Positions 8,939-18,063 of a stretch of 46,765 bases of DNA are shown piece after piece. A program made the position numbers and the translations under genes. The DNA is taken from contig CASFQO010000008.1 of assembly GCA_949297145.1 (NCBI GenBank), positions 1 through 46,765 on the forward strand, given 5' to 3'. The notes under the pieces are model-generated. The model searched no databases. It was not told where the DNA came from and worked only from the letters and a program-made list of their open reading frames with translations. The stretch's first letter is position 1, and each line of letters starts with the position of its first letter. The DNA comes from an uncultured Alphaproteobacteria bacterium. Its GTDB lineage: Bacteria > Pseudomonadota > Alphaproteobacteria > RF32 > CAG-239.

Positions 8939-10744
8939 ATGTTTGATATAAAAAGAGGTGTGGAGGTTCTTCGTCAAAATGTGAAAGTGGCACCGGAAGC
9001 TCCCGGTGTATATAGAATGCTCAATGAAAAAGACGAGGTCCTCTATGTGGGAAAAGCAAAAAACATCAAAAAAAGAATAGTAGCATACACAAGAATTGAG
9101 CAGCTGACAACAAGATTACAGCGCATGGTCGCCGAAGTTGTCCGCATGGAATTTATTATCGTTGAAAATGAAAATAGAGCTTTGGTTGTGGAAAATGAAT
9201 TGATAAAAAAACTGCATCCAAAGTATAATATTTTACTAAAGGATGATAAATCCTATCCTCACCTGATGTTGAATTTGCAAGAAGAATATCCGGCATTAAG
9301 GAAATTTAGAGGCCATCGTGCCGGAAATTGCCGCTATTTCGGACCATATGCAAGCGCGACAGCCGTGAATGAGGTGTTAGATACAATTCAAAAAGTGTTT
9401 ATGCTGAGAAGTTGCCGAGACAATATGTTTTATAACCGAGAACGCCCATGTTTATTGTATCAAATAAAAAGATGTAGCGCGCCGTGTGTCGGAAAAATCA
9501 GTAAAGCCGAATATGACAAACTGGTACAAGAAGTCATTGCTTTTTTGGAAGGAAAAAATACAAATATTCAAGAAGAATTATCCAAACAAATGCAAGCAGC
9601 AAGCGATGCAGAAAATTTTGAAGAAGCAATTATTTTGCGCGAACGCATCAGGGCTCTGACAGGCATTCAAACTCATGCCAACTTAGAATATTCCGGCTTA
9701 AAGTCGGTGGACATAATTGGTATTGCGTATAAAGATGAATGGTATTGCATCGAAATTTTCTTCATAAGAGGCGGGCAAAATTGCGGTAACGCTCCATACT
9801 TTATCAAACGAACGGAAGAAGCCTCGCCAGCAGAGGTTTTAGAAGCATTTTTGAGTAGCTTTTACACCAATCATATTCCCCCAAAAGAGATATATGTGTC
9901 TGAAAATTTAGAAAACACAGATTTTCTGGAAGATGCATTAGGTGCAAAAATTAGTACTTTTAGCAAAGGAAATAAGTATAAACTAATTGAAAATGCAAAG
10001 AAAAATGCCTTAGCGGCAATTGAGCGAAGACAAGCTGAAAATCAAAGTATACATAAAAATTTGGAAGAAATGCAGAAGTATTTTGACCTGCCTGAACTCC
10101 CCTCAAGAATAGAAATATATGATAACTCTCATAACCAAGGGAGCTACGCGGTGGGAGCAATGGTAGTAGCTACGCCGGAAGGGTTTGATAAAAAATCATA
10201 TCGAACATTTAACATCAAAGATCCCGCCATCACCAATGATGACTTTGCAATGATGAAAGAGGTATTAAAACGTCGCTTTGATAGAATGAGTGATGAAAAT
10301 CGCCCTGATGTGATTTTATTGGATGGTGGCCTTGGGCAGCTGCATGCTGTGCATGAAAGTTTAGCAGGGTATGATTTAAGCGGTATTTCTATAATAGCCA
10401 TATCCAAAGGAGTAGATAGAAATGCCGGTAAAGAATTTTATCATCAAAAGGGGAAAGAAAGCTTTGCCTTACCATATAGATCGCCGATAGCTTTTTATCT
10501 GCAAACTCTAAGAGACGAAGCCCATAGATTCGCGATTGGTACACACCGAAAAAGAAGAGCCAAATCCATGACGAAATCAAGCTTAGACGATATCGAGGGA
10601 GTAGGAGCAAAGCGTAAGAAAGATTTACTAAATCATTTTGGATCTGTAGACGCTATTAAAGATGCGTCAATAGAAGATATAGCCAAAGTATCTGGAATCA
10701 ATAAAAAAACGGCTGAAAACATTTATAATTACTTCCATAAATAA
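8939..10744 (+). CDS. uvrC: Excinuclease ABC subunit C
   Basis: The 601-aa protein makes the dual incisions of nucleotide excision repair with UvrA and UvrB. Domains in order are the N-terminal GIY-YIG nuclease (PGVYRML...LYVGKAKN, about residues 22-42), a four-cysteine region with CxLYQIxRCSAPC (about 175-190), a UVR UvrB-contact motif (about 203-238), the C-terminal RNase H-like nuclease (IEIYDNSHNQG, DVILLDGGLGQL), and tandem helix-hairpin-helix at the end. Length is normal. The ATG directly abuts the stop codon of the preceding glycosyltransferase. Confidence 0.97.
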   Translation: MFDIKRGVEVLRQNVKVAPEAPGVYRMLNEKDEVLYVGKAKNIKKRIVAYTRIEQLTTRLQRMVAEVVRMEFIIVENENRALVVENELIKKLHPKYNILLKDDKSYPHLMLNLQEEYPALRKFRGHRAGNCRYFGPYASATAVNEVLDTIQKVFMLRSCRDNMFYNRERPCLLYQIKRCSAPCVGKISKAEYDKLVQEVIAFLEGKNTNIQEELSKQMQAASDAENFEEAIILRERIRALTGIQTHANLEYSGLKSVDIIGIAYKDEWYCIEIFFIRGGQNCGNAPYFIKRTEEASPAEVLEAFLSSFYTNHIPPKEIYVSENLENTDFLEDALGAKISTFSKGNKYKLIENAKKNALAAIERRQAENQSIHKNLEEMQKYFDLPELPSRIEIYDNSHNQGSYAVGAMVVATPEGFDKKSYRTFNIKDPAITNDDFAMMKEVLKRRFDRMSDENRPDVILLDGGLGQLHAVHESLAGYDLSGISIIAISKGVDRNAGKEFYHQKGKESFALPYRSPIAFYLQTLRDEAHRFAIGTHRKRRAKSMTKSSLDDIEGVGAKRKKDLLNHFGSVDAIKDASIEDIAKVSGINKKTAENIYNYFHK

Positions 10745-10809
10745 AAAAAAAGATTATGATAAAACACAAATTAAACTTGAACGTAAATCAAACAAGAAAG
10801 GAATGTGTC

Positions 10810-11451
10810 GTGTATAGTCTACCGAATTTGCTGACAATTTCTAGAATTGTCGTTATACCGCTAATCTTTCTGTCGGTATATACAAAATGTATGTTTTATA
10901 ATTACTTGGCCGCTATCTTATTTATTGCAGCATCAATTACCGATTATTATGATGGTAAGTTAGCAAGAGATAGAGGAGAAGTTTCTGCATTTGGAAGATT
11001 ACTGGACCCTATAGCTGATAAATTATTGGTAGCAACAGCTTTAGTTGTCATTTTAGCAAAACCGGGTATGATACATGAAATAAGCTATATTCCAGTTTTT
11101 GTAATTTTGTGCCGTGAATTGTTGGTATCAGGTTTAAGAGAGTTTTTACGCGAAGTAAATGTTGGTCTTCCTGTAACCCGTCTTGCAAAATGGAAAACAG
11201 GTTTCCAAATGACTGCTCTTTCCATGATTTTATTCAAAGGTTGGTGGATATGGGCAAACATTGGCGAATGCTTGCTGTGGATTGCCGGAGTCTTAACTTT
11301 TGTCACAGGATATCAGTATTTTGAAAAGAGCTTAGAATATATCAAAAATGAGTCCAAAGCTAAAAAAACTGAAGTAACTGAAAACAAAAAAGAAGCGCCT
11401 CAACATAAAACGGCCAAAAGCAAAAAACAAACCTCAAAATCTAAAAAATAA
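10810..11451 (+). CDS. pgsA: CDP-diacylglycerol-glycerol-3-phosphate 3-phosphatidyltransferase
   Basis: PgsA makes phosphatidylglycerol phosphate in the inner membrane. The CDP-alcohol phosphatidyltransferase signature DGx2ARx8Gx3Dx3D is complete, beginning at DYYDGKLAR and ending at DPIADK. Several hydrophobic helices follow, then a Lys-rich tail of about 35 residues (KSKKQTSKSKK) that is longer than usual. I favour the GTG at 10810 (213 aa) because AAAGGA lies 7 nt upstream and the protein then begins YSLPNLLT, as PgsA proteins normally do; an ATG at 10756 gives 231 aa without a clear site. The two-component genes follow after 14 nt. Confidence 0.93.
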   Translation: MYSLPNLLTISRIVVIPLIFLSVYTKCMFYNYLAAILFIAASITDYYDGKLARDRGEVSAFGRLLDPIADKLLVATALVVILAKPGMIHEISYIPVFVILCRELLVSGLREFLREVNVGLPVTRLAKWKTGFQMTALSMILFKGWWIWANIGECLLWIAGVLTFVTGYQYFEKSLEYIKNESKAKKTEVTENKKEAPQHKTAKSKKQTSKSKK

Positions 11452-11465
11452 TTGTAGAGAAAAAG

Positions 11466-12155
11466 ATGCAGGAGACTAAAAAACACATATTAGTCGTTGA
11501 CGACGATACACGGTTACGTAGTCTCCTGCAAAGATATTTACGCGAACAAGGTTTTCTTGTTTCAGCCGCAAAAGATGCTTTCGAAGCAGAAGATTTTTTA
11601 CAAAATTACATCTTTGACTTGTTAATCGTAGATGTGATGATGCCCAAAATATCGGGGTTGGAATTTTTGCATAATTTAAGAGAAAAAAATAACCAAATTC
11701 CCGTCATCATGCTGACGGCTATGGGGGAGACCGCCGATAGAATTGTTGGGTTAGAAAAAGGTGCTGATGATTATATTCCCAAGCCGTTTGAACCCAAAGA
11801 ATTAGTTTTAAGAATCAATAATATTCTAAAAAGAACAATTAAGGCAAAAGAACTTTCATCGAAGTTAATTTTTCATGGTATATCATATGACACAGAAAAA
11901 GGTGAACTGAAAGATAGTGAAGGAAAGATAATTCATATTACACCGGTCGAGAGAACACTGCTTAACTTATTTGGCAAAAACATTGGCGAAGTATACACCA
12001 GAGAAGATTTAGCAGAAATTTTGGGTGTGGCCGAAAATCTAAGAACAGTAGATGTTCAAATTACCAGATTACGCAAAAAAATAGAAACAGATACAAAAAA
12101 TCCCAGATACTTGCAAACAGTGCGAGGAAAAGGGTATATGTTAATTTCAGACTAA
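11466..12155 (+). CDS. OmpR-family response regulator
   Basis: A 229-aa regulator with an N-terminal receiver domain (acidic pocket VVDDD, phosphoacceptor Asp56 in LLIVDVMMP, conserved Thr in MLTAMGE, Lys in KPFEP) and a C-terminal winged-helix DNA-binding domain (about residues 130-228, ending RKKIETDTKNPRYLQTVRGK). It is followed 11 nt later by an EnvZ-like sensor kinase, its probable partner. The target genes and stimulus cannot be read from the sequence; OmpR/EnvZ-like pairs of alphaproteobacteria often control envelope functions. Confidence 0.93.
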   Translation: MQETKKHILVVDDDTRLRSLLQRYLREQGFLVSAAKDAFEAEDFLQNYIFDLLIVDVMMPKISGLEFLHNLREKNNQIPVIMLTAMGETADRIVGLEKGADDYIPKPFEPKELVLRINNILKRTIKAKELSSKLIFHGISYDTEKGELKDSEGKIIHITPVERTLLNLFGKNIGEVYTREDLAEILGVAENLRTVDVQITRLRKKIETDTKNPRYLQTVRGKGYMLISD

Positions 12156-12166
12156 AGGAGAGAAAA

Positions 12167-13528
12167 ATGCATATAAAATTTCCTGACAAAGTAGAAAGAG
12201 TACTGCAATATCTAAAGCTGAAGATATTTCCAAACACATTGTTTTTTAGAACAATGTTGCTGATATTTATTCCGCTGATTTTGGTACAAGTAGTCTCTGT
12301 AATAGCCTTTTTTAATGGAAACTGGGAAAAAGTAGGTAGAAGACTGTCCGACAACTTATCCAATAATGTAGCATTTGCAGTGGAAACAATTTCCAAAAAC
12401 GAATACATCTTACCAGAAATCACAGATTTATATAAGCAAAATTATGGAATTAAGGTTGAGCTGATTACCGGCGATGAACAGCTAAAGGTAAAAGCAAACA
12501 CTCATTATGATAAAGAATATAAAATTGTGACAGGCTTTTTGGAAAAGTCATTGCATCAAAAATTCCCAAACTCGATAACAAGCGTATATTTAGCTAATGA
12601 TAAAGACGATGTCATTATTTTAATAGAAGCACCAGAAGGGTTATATAGATTTACAACATCAACAAAAAGCATCTTTAGTACATCTATCTTCGGATTCGTT
12701 GCATGGATGGTAGGCACTTCTATGCTCCTATTTTTAGTAGCAACTCTGTTTCTACGTATTCAAGTGAGATCTATTGCAACTCTAGCACAGGTTGCAGAAG
12801 ATTTTGGTAAAGGTATAAACACACCTTTCAAGCCATATGGTTCATCAGAGGTAAGAAAAGCAGGTATAGCCTTTATCAAGATGAAAGAAAGAATCCAAAA
12901 ACAAATATCGGAAAGAACGCAAATGTTAGCCGGTGTTTCTCATGATTTAAGAACACCATTAACCAGAATGAGGTTACAGTTGGCTATGCTGCCAGAAAGT
13001 CCAGACAATAAAGAATTTATTGATGATATTGGCGAAATGGAAAAAATGCTTGATGGATATTTGGCCTTTGTATCTGGAGAAGGTGGAGAGAAAAACACTT
13101 TCATCGATATGAATGAGTTGATATTGAGCATTATCAATAAATTCAGAAATACAAAAGCAATGATACGTTATTCAACAAACGACCAAGTCAGCGCAATACA
13201 AGGGCGTGAACAGGCCTTAAAGCGAGCTATAACAAACATCATATCAAATGCCTTTACTTATGGGAAAAATATAGCCGTAGCCTTAGAAAGCAATAATAAC
13301 AAATTGGAAATCACCGTTGATGATGATGGGCCGGGAATTCCTGCAGATAAAAGAGAAGATGTATTTAAGGCCTTTTATAGGTTGGATGAATCCCGTAATA
13401 AAGAAACAGGGGGTGTTGGTTTAGGCTTATCAATTGCAAGAGATATTATTACATCTCACGGTGGAAAAATTGAGTTGGGAGATAGTGAATTAGGAGGCTT
13501 GAGGGTACTCATTTCTATTCCCTTATAA
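12167..13528 (+). CDS. EnvZ-like sensor histidine kinase
   Basis: A 453-aa membrane sensor kinase with one N-terminal membrane segment, a periplasmic sensor region (about residues 50-170), a second membrane segment, a HAMP linker and a dimerisation/phosphoacceptor domain with SHDLRTPLTRMR (His259). The ATPase domain shows the N box NIISNAFTYG, the G1 box DDGPGIP and the G2 box GGVGLGLSIA. It pairs with the response regulator directly upstream (AGGAGAG site, 11-nt gap) and is EnvZ-like in architecture. It ends the plus-strand run; a bidirectional terminator follows. Confidence 0.93.
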   Translation: MHIKFPDKVERVLQYLKLKIFPNTLFFRTMLLIFIPLILVQVVSVIAFFNGNWEKVGRRLSDNLSNNVAFAVETISKNEYILPEITDLYKQNYGIKVELITGDEQLKVKANTHYDKEYKIVTGFLEKSLHQKFPNSITSVYLANDKDDVIILIEAPEGLYRFTTSTKSIFSTSIFGFVAWMVGTSMLLFLVATLFLRIQVRSIATLAQVAEDFGKGINTPFKPYGSSEVRKAGIAFIKMKERIQKQISERTQMLAGVSHDLRTPLTRMRLQLAMLPESPDNKEFIDDIGEMEKMLDGYLAFVSGEGGEKNTFIDMNELILSIINKFRNTKAMIRYSTNDQVSAIQGREQALKRAITNIISNAFTYGKNIAVALESNNNKLEITVDDDGPGIPADKREDVFKAFYRLDESRNKETGGVGLGLSIARDIITSHGGKIELGDSELGGLRVLISIPL

Positions 13529-13583
13529 CTCTCACATACGAAAATATGTGTTCCGCTGTGGTTACTAAAAAGCACGGAAAAGA

Positions 13584-13611
13584 AAAAGGAGGCTGCAAAG
13601 CCTCCTTTTTT
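13584..13611. terminator. Bidirectional intrinsic terminator between convergent genes
   Basis: An 8-bp stem (AAGGAGGC / GCCTCCTT, loop TGCAAA) is flanked by A-rich sequence on the left and T6 on the right, so it can end both the histidine kinase transcript and the opposing gene at 13626-14210. Confidence 0.85.
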
Positions 13612-13625
13612 GAAGCAAAACCACG

Positions 13626-14210
13626 CTAGACAAGCGGTGGAATAAAATTATATCCGACAGTTTGAAATGTGGGAGAAGACAGTTTAAGTTCATCAAAAAT
13701 ATTTAGGGCAATACTTTTCCACAAATCTAAATCAGGGATGGTTTTAGGATTTGCATCAGCCGATAATAACAATTGTCCTTGGCCTAAATCAACAATACCG
13801 GTAGAAACGTGAATGGCTGTAGAAAGAAAATATTTTTTAGCAATCTCTTGCCAAGCACAGCCCATATCATAGATATCACCAGAGGTAGAAGCCGTAAAGC
13901 CTAAAGAGGGGATACCATAATCAGGAATAGACACATTGACTGTTGCTTGAGCTAATTGAATACGTAAATAGTCTGCAGTATGAAGAATTTCAGCACCGTT
14001 GCCATGCAACTGAAAAGCCGCTACAGGTTCTCCGCCAATTGGACAACCTCTGTCGTAGGGATAAATAGCAACACCGCCATAAACAGGAATATTGATATCC
14101 TTTTTCAATAATAATTCAGAAACAATTGTGGCGGCACCTTTGGGAGAAAATTCAGATACATTATGATACCCAGGCTGTACGCCACAAAAAATAAATTTAG
14201 ATACAGACAT
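13626..14210 (-). CDS. Hypothetical protein, 194 aa
   Basis: I do not recognise this family. The protein is soluble-looking, with no signal peptide or membrane segment. It is rich in Gly and small residues, with segments such as GCPIGGEPVAAFQLHGNG and AIHVSTGIVDLGQGQ that suggest a compact alpha/beta fold. The ribosome binding site is weak (AAAAGATTTG). It lies downstream of trxA but behind the trxA terminator at 14237-14263, so it may be expressed by readthrough or from its own weak promoter. Normal codon use and a clean reading frame of this length make it likely a real gene. Confidence 0.7.
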   Translation of the reverse strand: MSVSKFIFCGVQPGYHNVSEFSPKGAATIVSELLLKKDINIPVYGGVAIYPYDRGCPIGGEPVAAFQLHGNGAEILHTADYLRIQLAQATVNVSIPDYGIPSLGFTASTSGDIYDMGCAWQEIAKKYFLSTAIHVSTGIVDLGQGQLLLSADANPKTIPDLDLWKSIALNIFDELKLSSPTFQTVGYNFIPPLV

Positions 14211-14236
14211 AATTCAAATCTTTTAAGCCAAAACAT

Positions 14237-14263
14237 AAAAAGCGAGAAAAAATCTCGCTTTTT
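14237..14263 (-). terminator. Terminator after trxA
   Basis: On the minus strand, an 11-bp perfect stem (AAAAAGCGAGA / TCTCGCTTTTT, 5-nt loop) ends in T residues 20 nt beyond the trxA stop codon. It separates trxA from the hypothetical gene at 13626-14210. Its symmetry would also allow weak termination on the plus strand. Confidence 0.8.
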
Positions 14264-14283
14264 ATCAGAAAATAACAATAAAA

Positions 14284-14598
14284 TTACATATGAGAACGTA
14301 GCCAATCCTCAAGTGTCGCTTGAGAATTAAAACCAACTTTGGAATCAATCTTTTCCCCATCTTTAAATAAGAACAAAGTCGGAATACTACGAATTTCATA
14401 GCTTGCTGCCGTAGCCGGAGCTTCATCAACATTCATTTTGCAAATTTTTACTTTATCACCCATTTCTTTAGAAACTTCTTCCAAAACTGGTCCTAATTGA
14501 CGACAAGGGCCACACCATTCAGCCCAAAAATCAACTAAAACCAATCCTTTAGATTGCAAGACTTCCTGCTCAAACTGACTATCATTAATAGATCTCAT
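14284..14598 (-). CDS. trxA: Thioredoxin
   Basis: A 104-aa cytoplasmic disulfide reductase with the active site WCGPC (Cys29 and Cys32), a buried Asp in VDFWAEW, and the cis-proline segment SIPTLFLF. The ATG at 14598 gives the standard thioredoxin length and has AAGGG upstream; a longer reading from 14631 adds 11 residues without support. It lies downstream of addA on the same strand, the conserved addB-addA-trxA order of alphaproteobacteria, and is followed by a terminator. Confidence 0.96.
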   Translation of the reverse strand: MRSINDSQFEQEVLQSKGLVLVDFWAEWCGPCRQLGPVLEEVSKEMGDKVKICKMNVDEAPATAASYEIRSIPTLFLFKDGEKIDSKVGFNSQATLEDWLRSHM

Positions 14599-14688
14599 TG
14601 TTATCCCTTTCGCAAAAATGTTCACTGACAATAATATAGTTTATATCACTCAATTATTAAAGATATACCTAATAATAATCATAAAGTT

Positions 14689-17600
14689 TTATACTTTCAT
14701 CAAATTACAAGTATTAGTCCACAGCAAGTAAGTCTCAACAAGTTTATGAGGATAGATGCGTTGCACTAACTCTTTGTAAGAACGAAGTTGTGTAAAATAA
14801 ATTTGAGGAACTTCATCTAATGTTTTAGCCGCCGGACGATTTGTCTTGTAATCAACAATCAAAACTTTATCTGGCAAAACAATAAGTCTGTCCATTTTTG
14901 CAGAGATAATAAGCCCATCAACTTCCCCAATAATTGGAACTTCCGCATGGGAGTGATCTGAGAATAACTCTGGAAAACGTTGACACAATGCCAAAACTTC
15001 ATGAACAATCTGTTGACGATCAGAGTCGAAAAAATCAGATAAATGCTTTCTTAAAAATTCTTGAGAGGCTTTTTCTCGATATTCTTCATCTAAAGCGCCG
15101 ATATACTGCAAGAGTTTATGTATAACCGTACCTCTTCTATAAAAATTGCCTTGTTCTACAAGTGGTGAGGCAACAATTTCCTCTTCATCTGTTTTGTCTT
15201 TTGATGGGGTATAAGGCTTAGCTAAAGGATTTTCAATCGGAGCAGGTGTTAAAATAGCAGAAAAATCCATTGTAATAGCGGATACAGGTGAAACTTTTTC
15301 CTGCTTTTTTACAACGTTTTGTTGTGGAATATCATAGACGATTCTTTTGTCCCCTTCTTCTAAGGGAACATTAGATTTTAGGTTATCAGCAAGTAACTTA
15401 TACCAAGACTGTTCAGAAACATTTGTTTTTGAAAAGCCCGCTATATAAAGTCTATCTTCGGCACGTGTCAGAGCAACATAGAGCAATCTGCGGTATTCAT
15501 CAAAATCAGCCTCTAGATTAGCATCTTTGATTTTATTGCACTTTGCATCATATGAACCGGCAGAAAGCGGAAAATAAAAAGTATTATCTTTATCCCATAA
15601 AAATTCACTTTTACGAGATTTATTTTTAATTTTTGTAGTATCGGCTAAAATGACAATAGGCGCCTGTAAACCTTTTGAGCCATGGACAGTCATAATTTTA
15701 ACGGTATCGCTTTCCCCTTGTTCCATCTCTTTTTGAATAATAACTTCATCTTGTAATATCCAAGAAATAAAAGCCTCCAGAGATGGAGTATGCGTTTGTT
15801 CAAAAATAATGGAAAGATTCAAAAATTCATCCAAGACATCTTCAACTTCATTCCCCATACGAGCAACAAAATTGGTGCGTCCTTTAAGATTTACCAGAAC
15901 CGTATTAAATAATTCATATGGGCGAACAAACCCTACCATATTGAGCAATGACTTCAATTGCTCGGCAATTAACGCATAATCCGGATGTTTTAGAAGGTGA
16001 TGGAACAATGTTCCTGTTCTATTATAGCAGAGTTTAAATAAATCATCATCATCAAGACCAAAAATAGGGGATTTGAGTACTTCCGCAAGAGATAAATCAT
16101 CTGTTGGGAGCAACAAAAATTTTCCAAGAGAGATTAAATCTTGCACGGCGATTTGTTCCAAAAGTTTGAGCTTATCAACACCGGCAACATTAACCCCGAT
16201 ATCTTTACACGCCCGAACAAACTCCTCAACAAAGCTTTTACGCTGTTGGACTAAAAACATGAAGTCACCATATCGTACGGGCCGATTCTTGGAGGCAAGA
16301 ATTTCTTTATTCTCAACCATTTTTTTGATATTAAAAGCAATTTGCCGTGCCAGCATATTAGAGACGGAAGAATTTTGTTCTCTGACAACGGGGATAATCC
16401 AATTATATTTATCTTTAGCTGTGTCGTTCGTAGGTTGCAGGAGAGGCAAAATCTCCACACGTCCCCCATCACCTAAGCGATAAGGTCTATGGTTAATATG
16501 TTCGCCTTCGGGAACAACGCCTTTTTTAGCTGTCTCAACTTCAAAGAGAGTATTCACACAGTCCATAACAGCTTTGGTGGAACGGAAAGAAACATCCAAA
16601 TGAACTTTTTTGAAATCTTGGATTCTCTCATCAAAATAATGATACATTTTATCAAATTCATTCGGGTCAGCCCCTTGAAAACTATAAATAGATTGTTTTC
16701 TGTCCCCAACAACAAAAACGCTACGAGGTAATTTGTCTTGATAAGAACCTAAACCGGCAAAAAATTCCTGCGTTAGTGCGCGAACAATCGCCCACTGTGC
16801 CGGAGAAGTATCTTGCGCTTCGTCAATTAAAATGTGATCAATACCACCGTCAAGTTTAAATAAGACCCAATCTGCAACAGATTTATTTTCTAAGAGATGG
16901 CGCGTAATAACAATTAAGTCTTCATAGTCAAGAGCAGCATAAAGCTCTTTGTATTCACGATACCGAGAAATAATGCATTGTGCAATATAGAGCACGGCAA
17001 TTGTCGACTTTAAGACACTCAAAGCCGCAATTTTCTGTTCAGCTTCAATGACCTTTTGTGCCTCATTATTCATAAAAGATAGGATTTCGGGAAATTTATT
17101 TGAAACCGATTTTGTCGCTAAAGAAGACCTAACCTCTCCTTTATCGGTTAAAAGAATTTTCTTATATTTTTCATATAAAATAGGAGAAAATGGAGAGGTA
17201 GCAATATCGCTAAATACTTGAGCTCGTTTTAAATCTTCTTTACTACCCTGGTTAAACGCCGTAACGGCAAATTTCAGATTCTCATCACCGATAGAATCAA
17301 TAATTTGCTTTTGAATATCTTCAACACAAAGGTCTTTGCTAACACCGAGTTTTCCCTCTAATAAATGCACGATTTGCTGGATGTCGTTATCAAATTTTTG
17401 CAAAAGGGCATCAATTTTACTTCGATTCTCCGTAATCAAATTCATCATTTCCGGAAATTTATATTCACTGGTATGTTGGGTTAAATAAGCAATAGCTTCC
17501 GCAAGAGGACTATCAACATCAATATCGGCTTGCTTTAATAATTCAACTTTCAAATTTTGGAGAATTTCTTTGGAACGCCTATCATCCATCACTTCAAAAT

Positions 17601-18063
17601 AAGGAGAAATACCGGCTTCCAGCGGAAAACGTTTCAGAATGTCCTGACAAAAGCTATGAATTGTCTGAATTTTCATTCCTCCCGGAGTATCTAAAAGGGT
17701 TGCAAATAAAGTCCTTGCAAAGGTCAGTAATTGCTCTTCGGGAATAGCGAAATAGTCACGCCCCAGAAGAGATTTAAGTTCCGAAGACAAGTCCTCATCA
17801 CTTTCAACCGCCCAAGTGCTTAGACGTTTTGCAATACGCTCATTCATCTCGACAGCTGCAGCTTTTGTATATGTTAAACAAAGAATTTTGGCCGGATTAA
17901 CCTTAGAAAGGAGCAGTCTTAAAACTCTATCCGATAAAACCTTTGTTTTTCCCGTACCGGCAGATGCTTCCACCCAAACAGAGTGAAGCGGATCCGAAGC
18001 AGAAGATTGCTGTTCCGTTGCAAGTTGAGATAAGCTGTCTTTTTCCGCTTGTATATTATTCAT
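14689..18063 (-). CDS. addA: Double-strand break repair helicase-nuclease AddA
   Basis: A 1124-aa UvrD-like superfamily 1A helicase with a C-terminal PD-(D/E)xK nuclease; with AddB it resects double-strand DNA ends for RecA-dependent repair. Walker A is ASAGTGKT at residues 33-40. Further helicase motifs include HILIDEAQDTSPAQW, VVGDRKQSIYSFQGA, VKIMTVHGSKGLQ and YVALTRAEDRLY. The nuclease motif is DKVLIVDYKTNRP near the C-terminus. I choose the ATG at 18063, with GGAGATA at good spacing; two in-frame GTG codons just upstream are too close to that site. The start overlaps the addB stop, so the pair is translationally coupled. Confidence 0.96.
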   Translation of the reverse strand: MNNIQAEKDSLSQLATEQQSSASDPLHSVWVEASAGTGKTKVLSDRVLRLLLSKVNPAKILCLTYTKAAAVEMNERIAKRLSTWAVESDEDLSSELKSLLGRDYFAIPEEQLLTFARTLFATLLDTPGGMKIQTIHSFCQDILKRFPLEAGISPYFEVMDDRRSKEILQNLKVELLKQADIDVDSPLAEAIAYLTQHTSEYKFPEMMNLITENRSKIDALLQKFDNDIQQIVHLLEGKLGVSKDLCVEDIQKQIIDSIGDENLKFAVTAFNQGSKEDLKRAQVFSDIATSPFSPILYEKYKKILLTDKGEVRSSLATKSVSNKFPEILSFMNNEAQKVIEAEQKIAALSVLKSTIAVLYIAQCIISRYREYKELYAALDYEDLIVITRHLLENKSVADWVLFKLDGGIDHILIDEAQDTSPAQWAIVRALTQEFFAGLGSYQDKLPRSVFVVGDRKQSIYSFQGADPNEFDKMYHYFDERIQDFKKVHLDVSFRSTKAVMDCVNTLFEVETAKKGVVPEGEHINHRPYRLGDGGRVEILPLLQPTNDTAKDKYNWIIPVVREQNSSVSNMLARQIAFNIKKMVENKEILASKNRPVRYGDFMFLVQQRKSFVEEFVRACKDIGVNVAGVDKLKLLEQIAVQDLISLGKFLLLPTDDLSLAEVLKSPIFGLDDDDLFKLCYNRTGTLFHHLLKHPDYALIAEQLKSLLNMVGFVRPYELFNTVLVNLKGRTNFVARMGNEVEDVLDEFLNLSIIFEQTHTPSLEAFISWILQDEVIIQKEMEQGESDTVKIMTVHGSKGLQAPIVILADTTKIKNKSRKSEFLWDKDNTFYFPLSAGSYDAKCNKIKDANLEADFDEYRRLLYVALTRAEDRLYIAGFSKTNVSEQSWYKLLADNLKSNVPLEEGDKRIVYDIPQQNVVKKQEKVSPVSAITMDFSAILTPAPIENPLAKPYTPSKDKTDEEEIVASPLVEQGNFYRRGTVIHKLLQYIGALDEEYREKASQEFLRKHLSDFFDSDRQQIVHEVLALCQRFPELFSDHSHAEVPIIGEVDGLIISAKMDRLIVLPDKVLIVDYKTNRPAAKTLDEVPQIYFTQLRSYKELVQRIYPHKLVETYLLWTNTCNLMKV

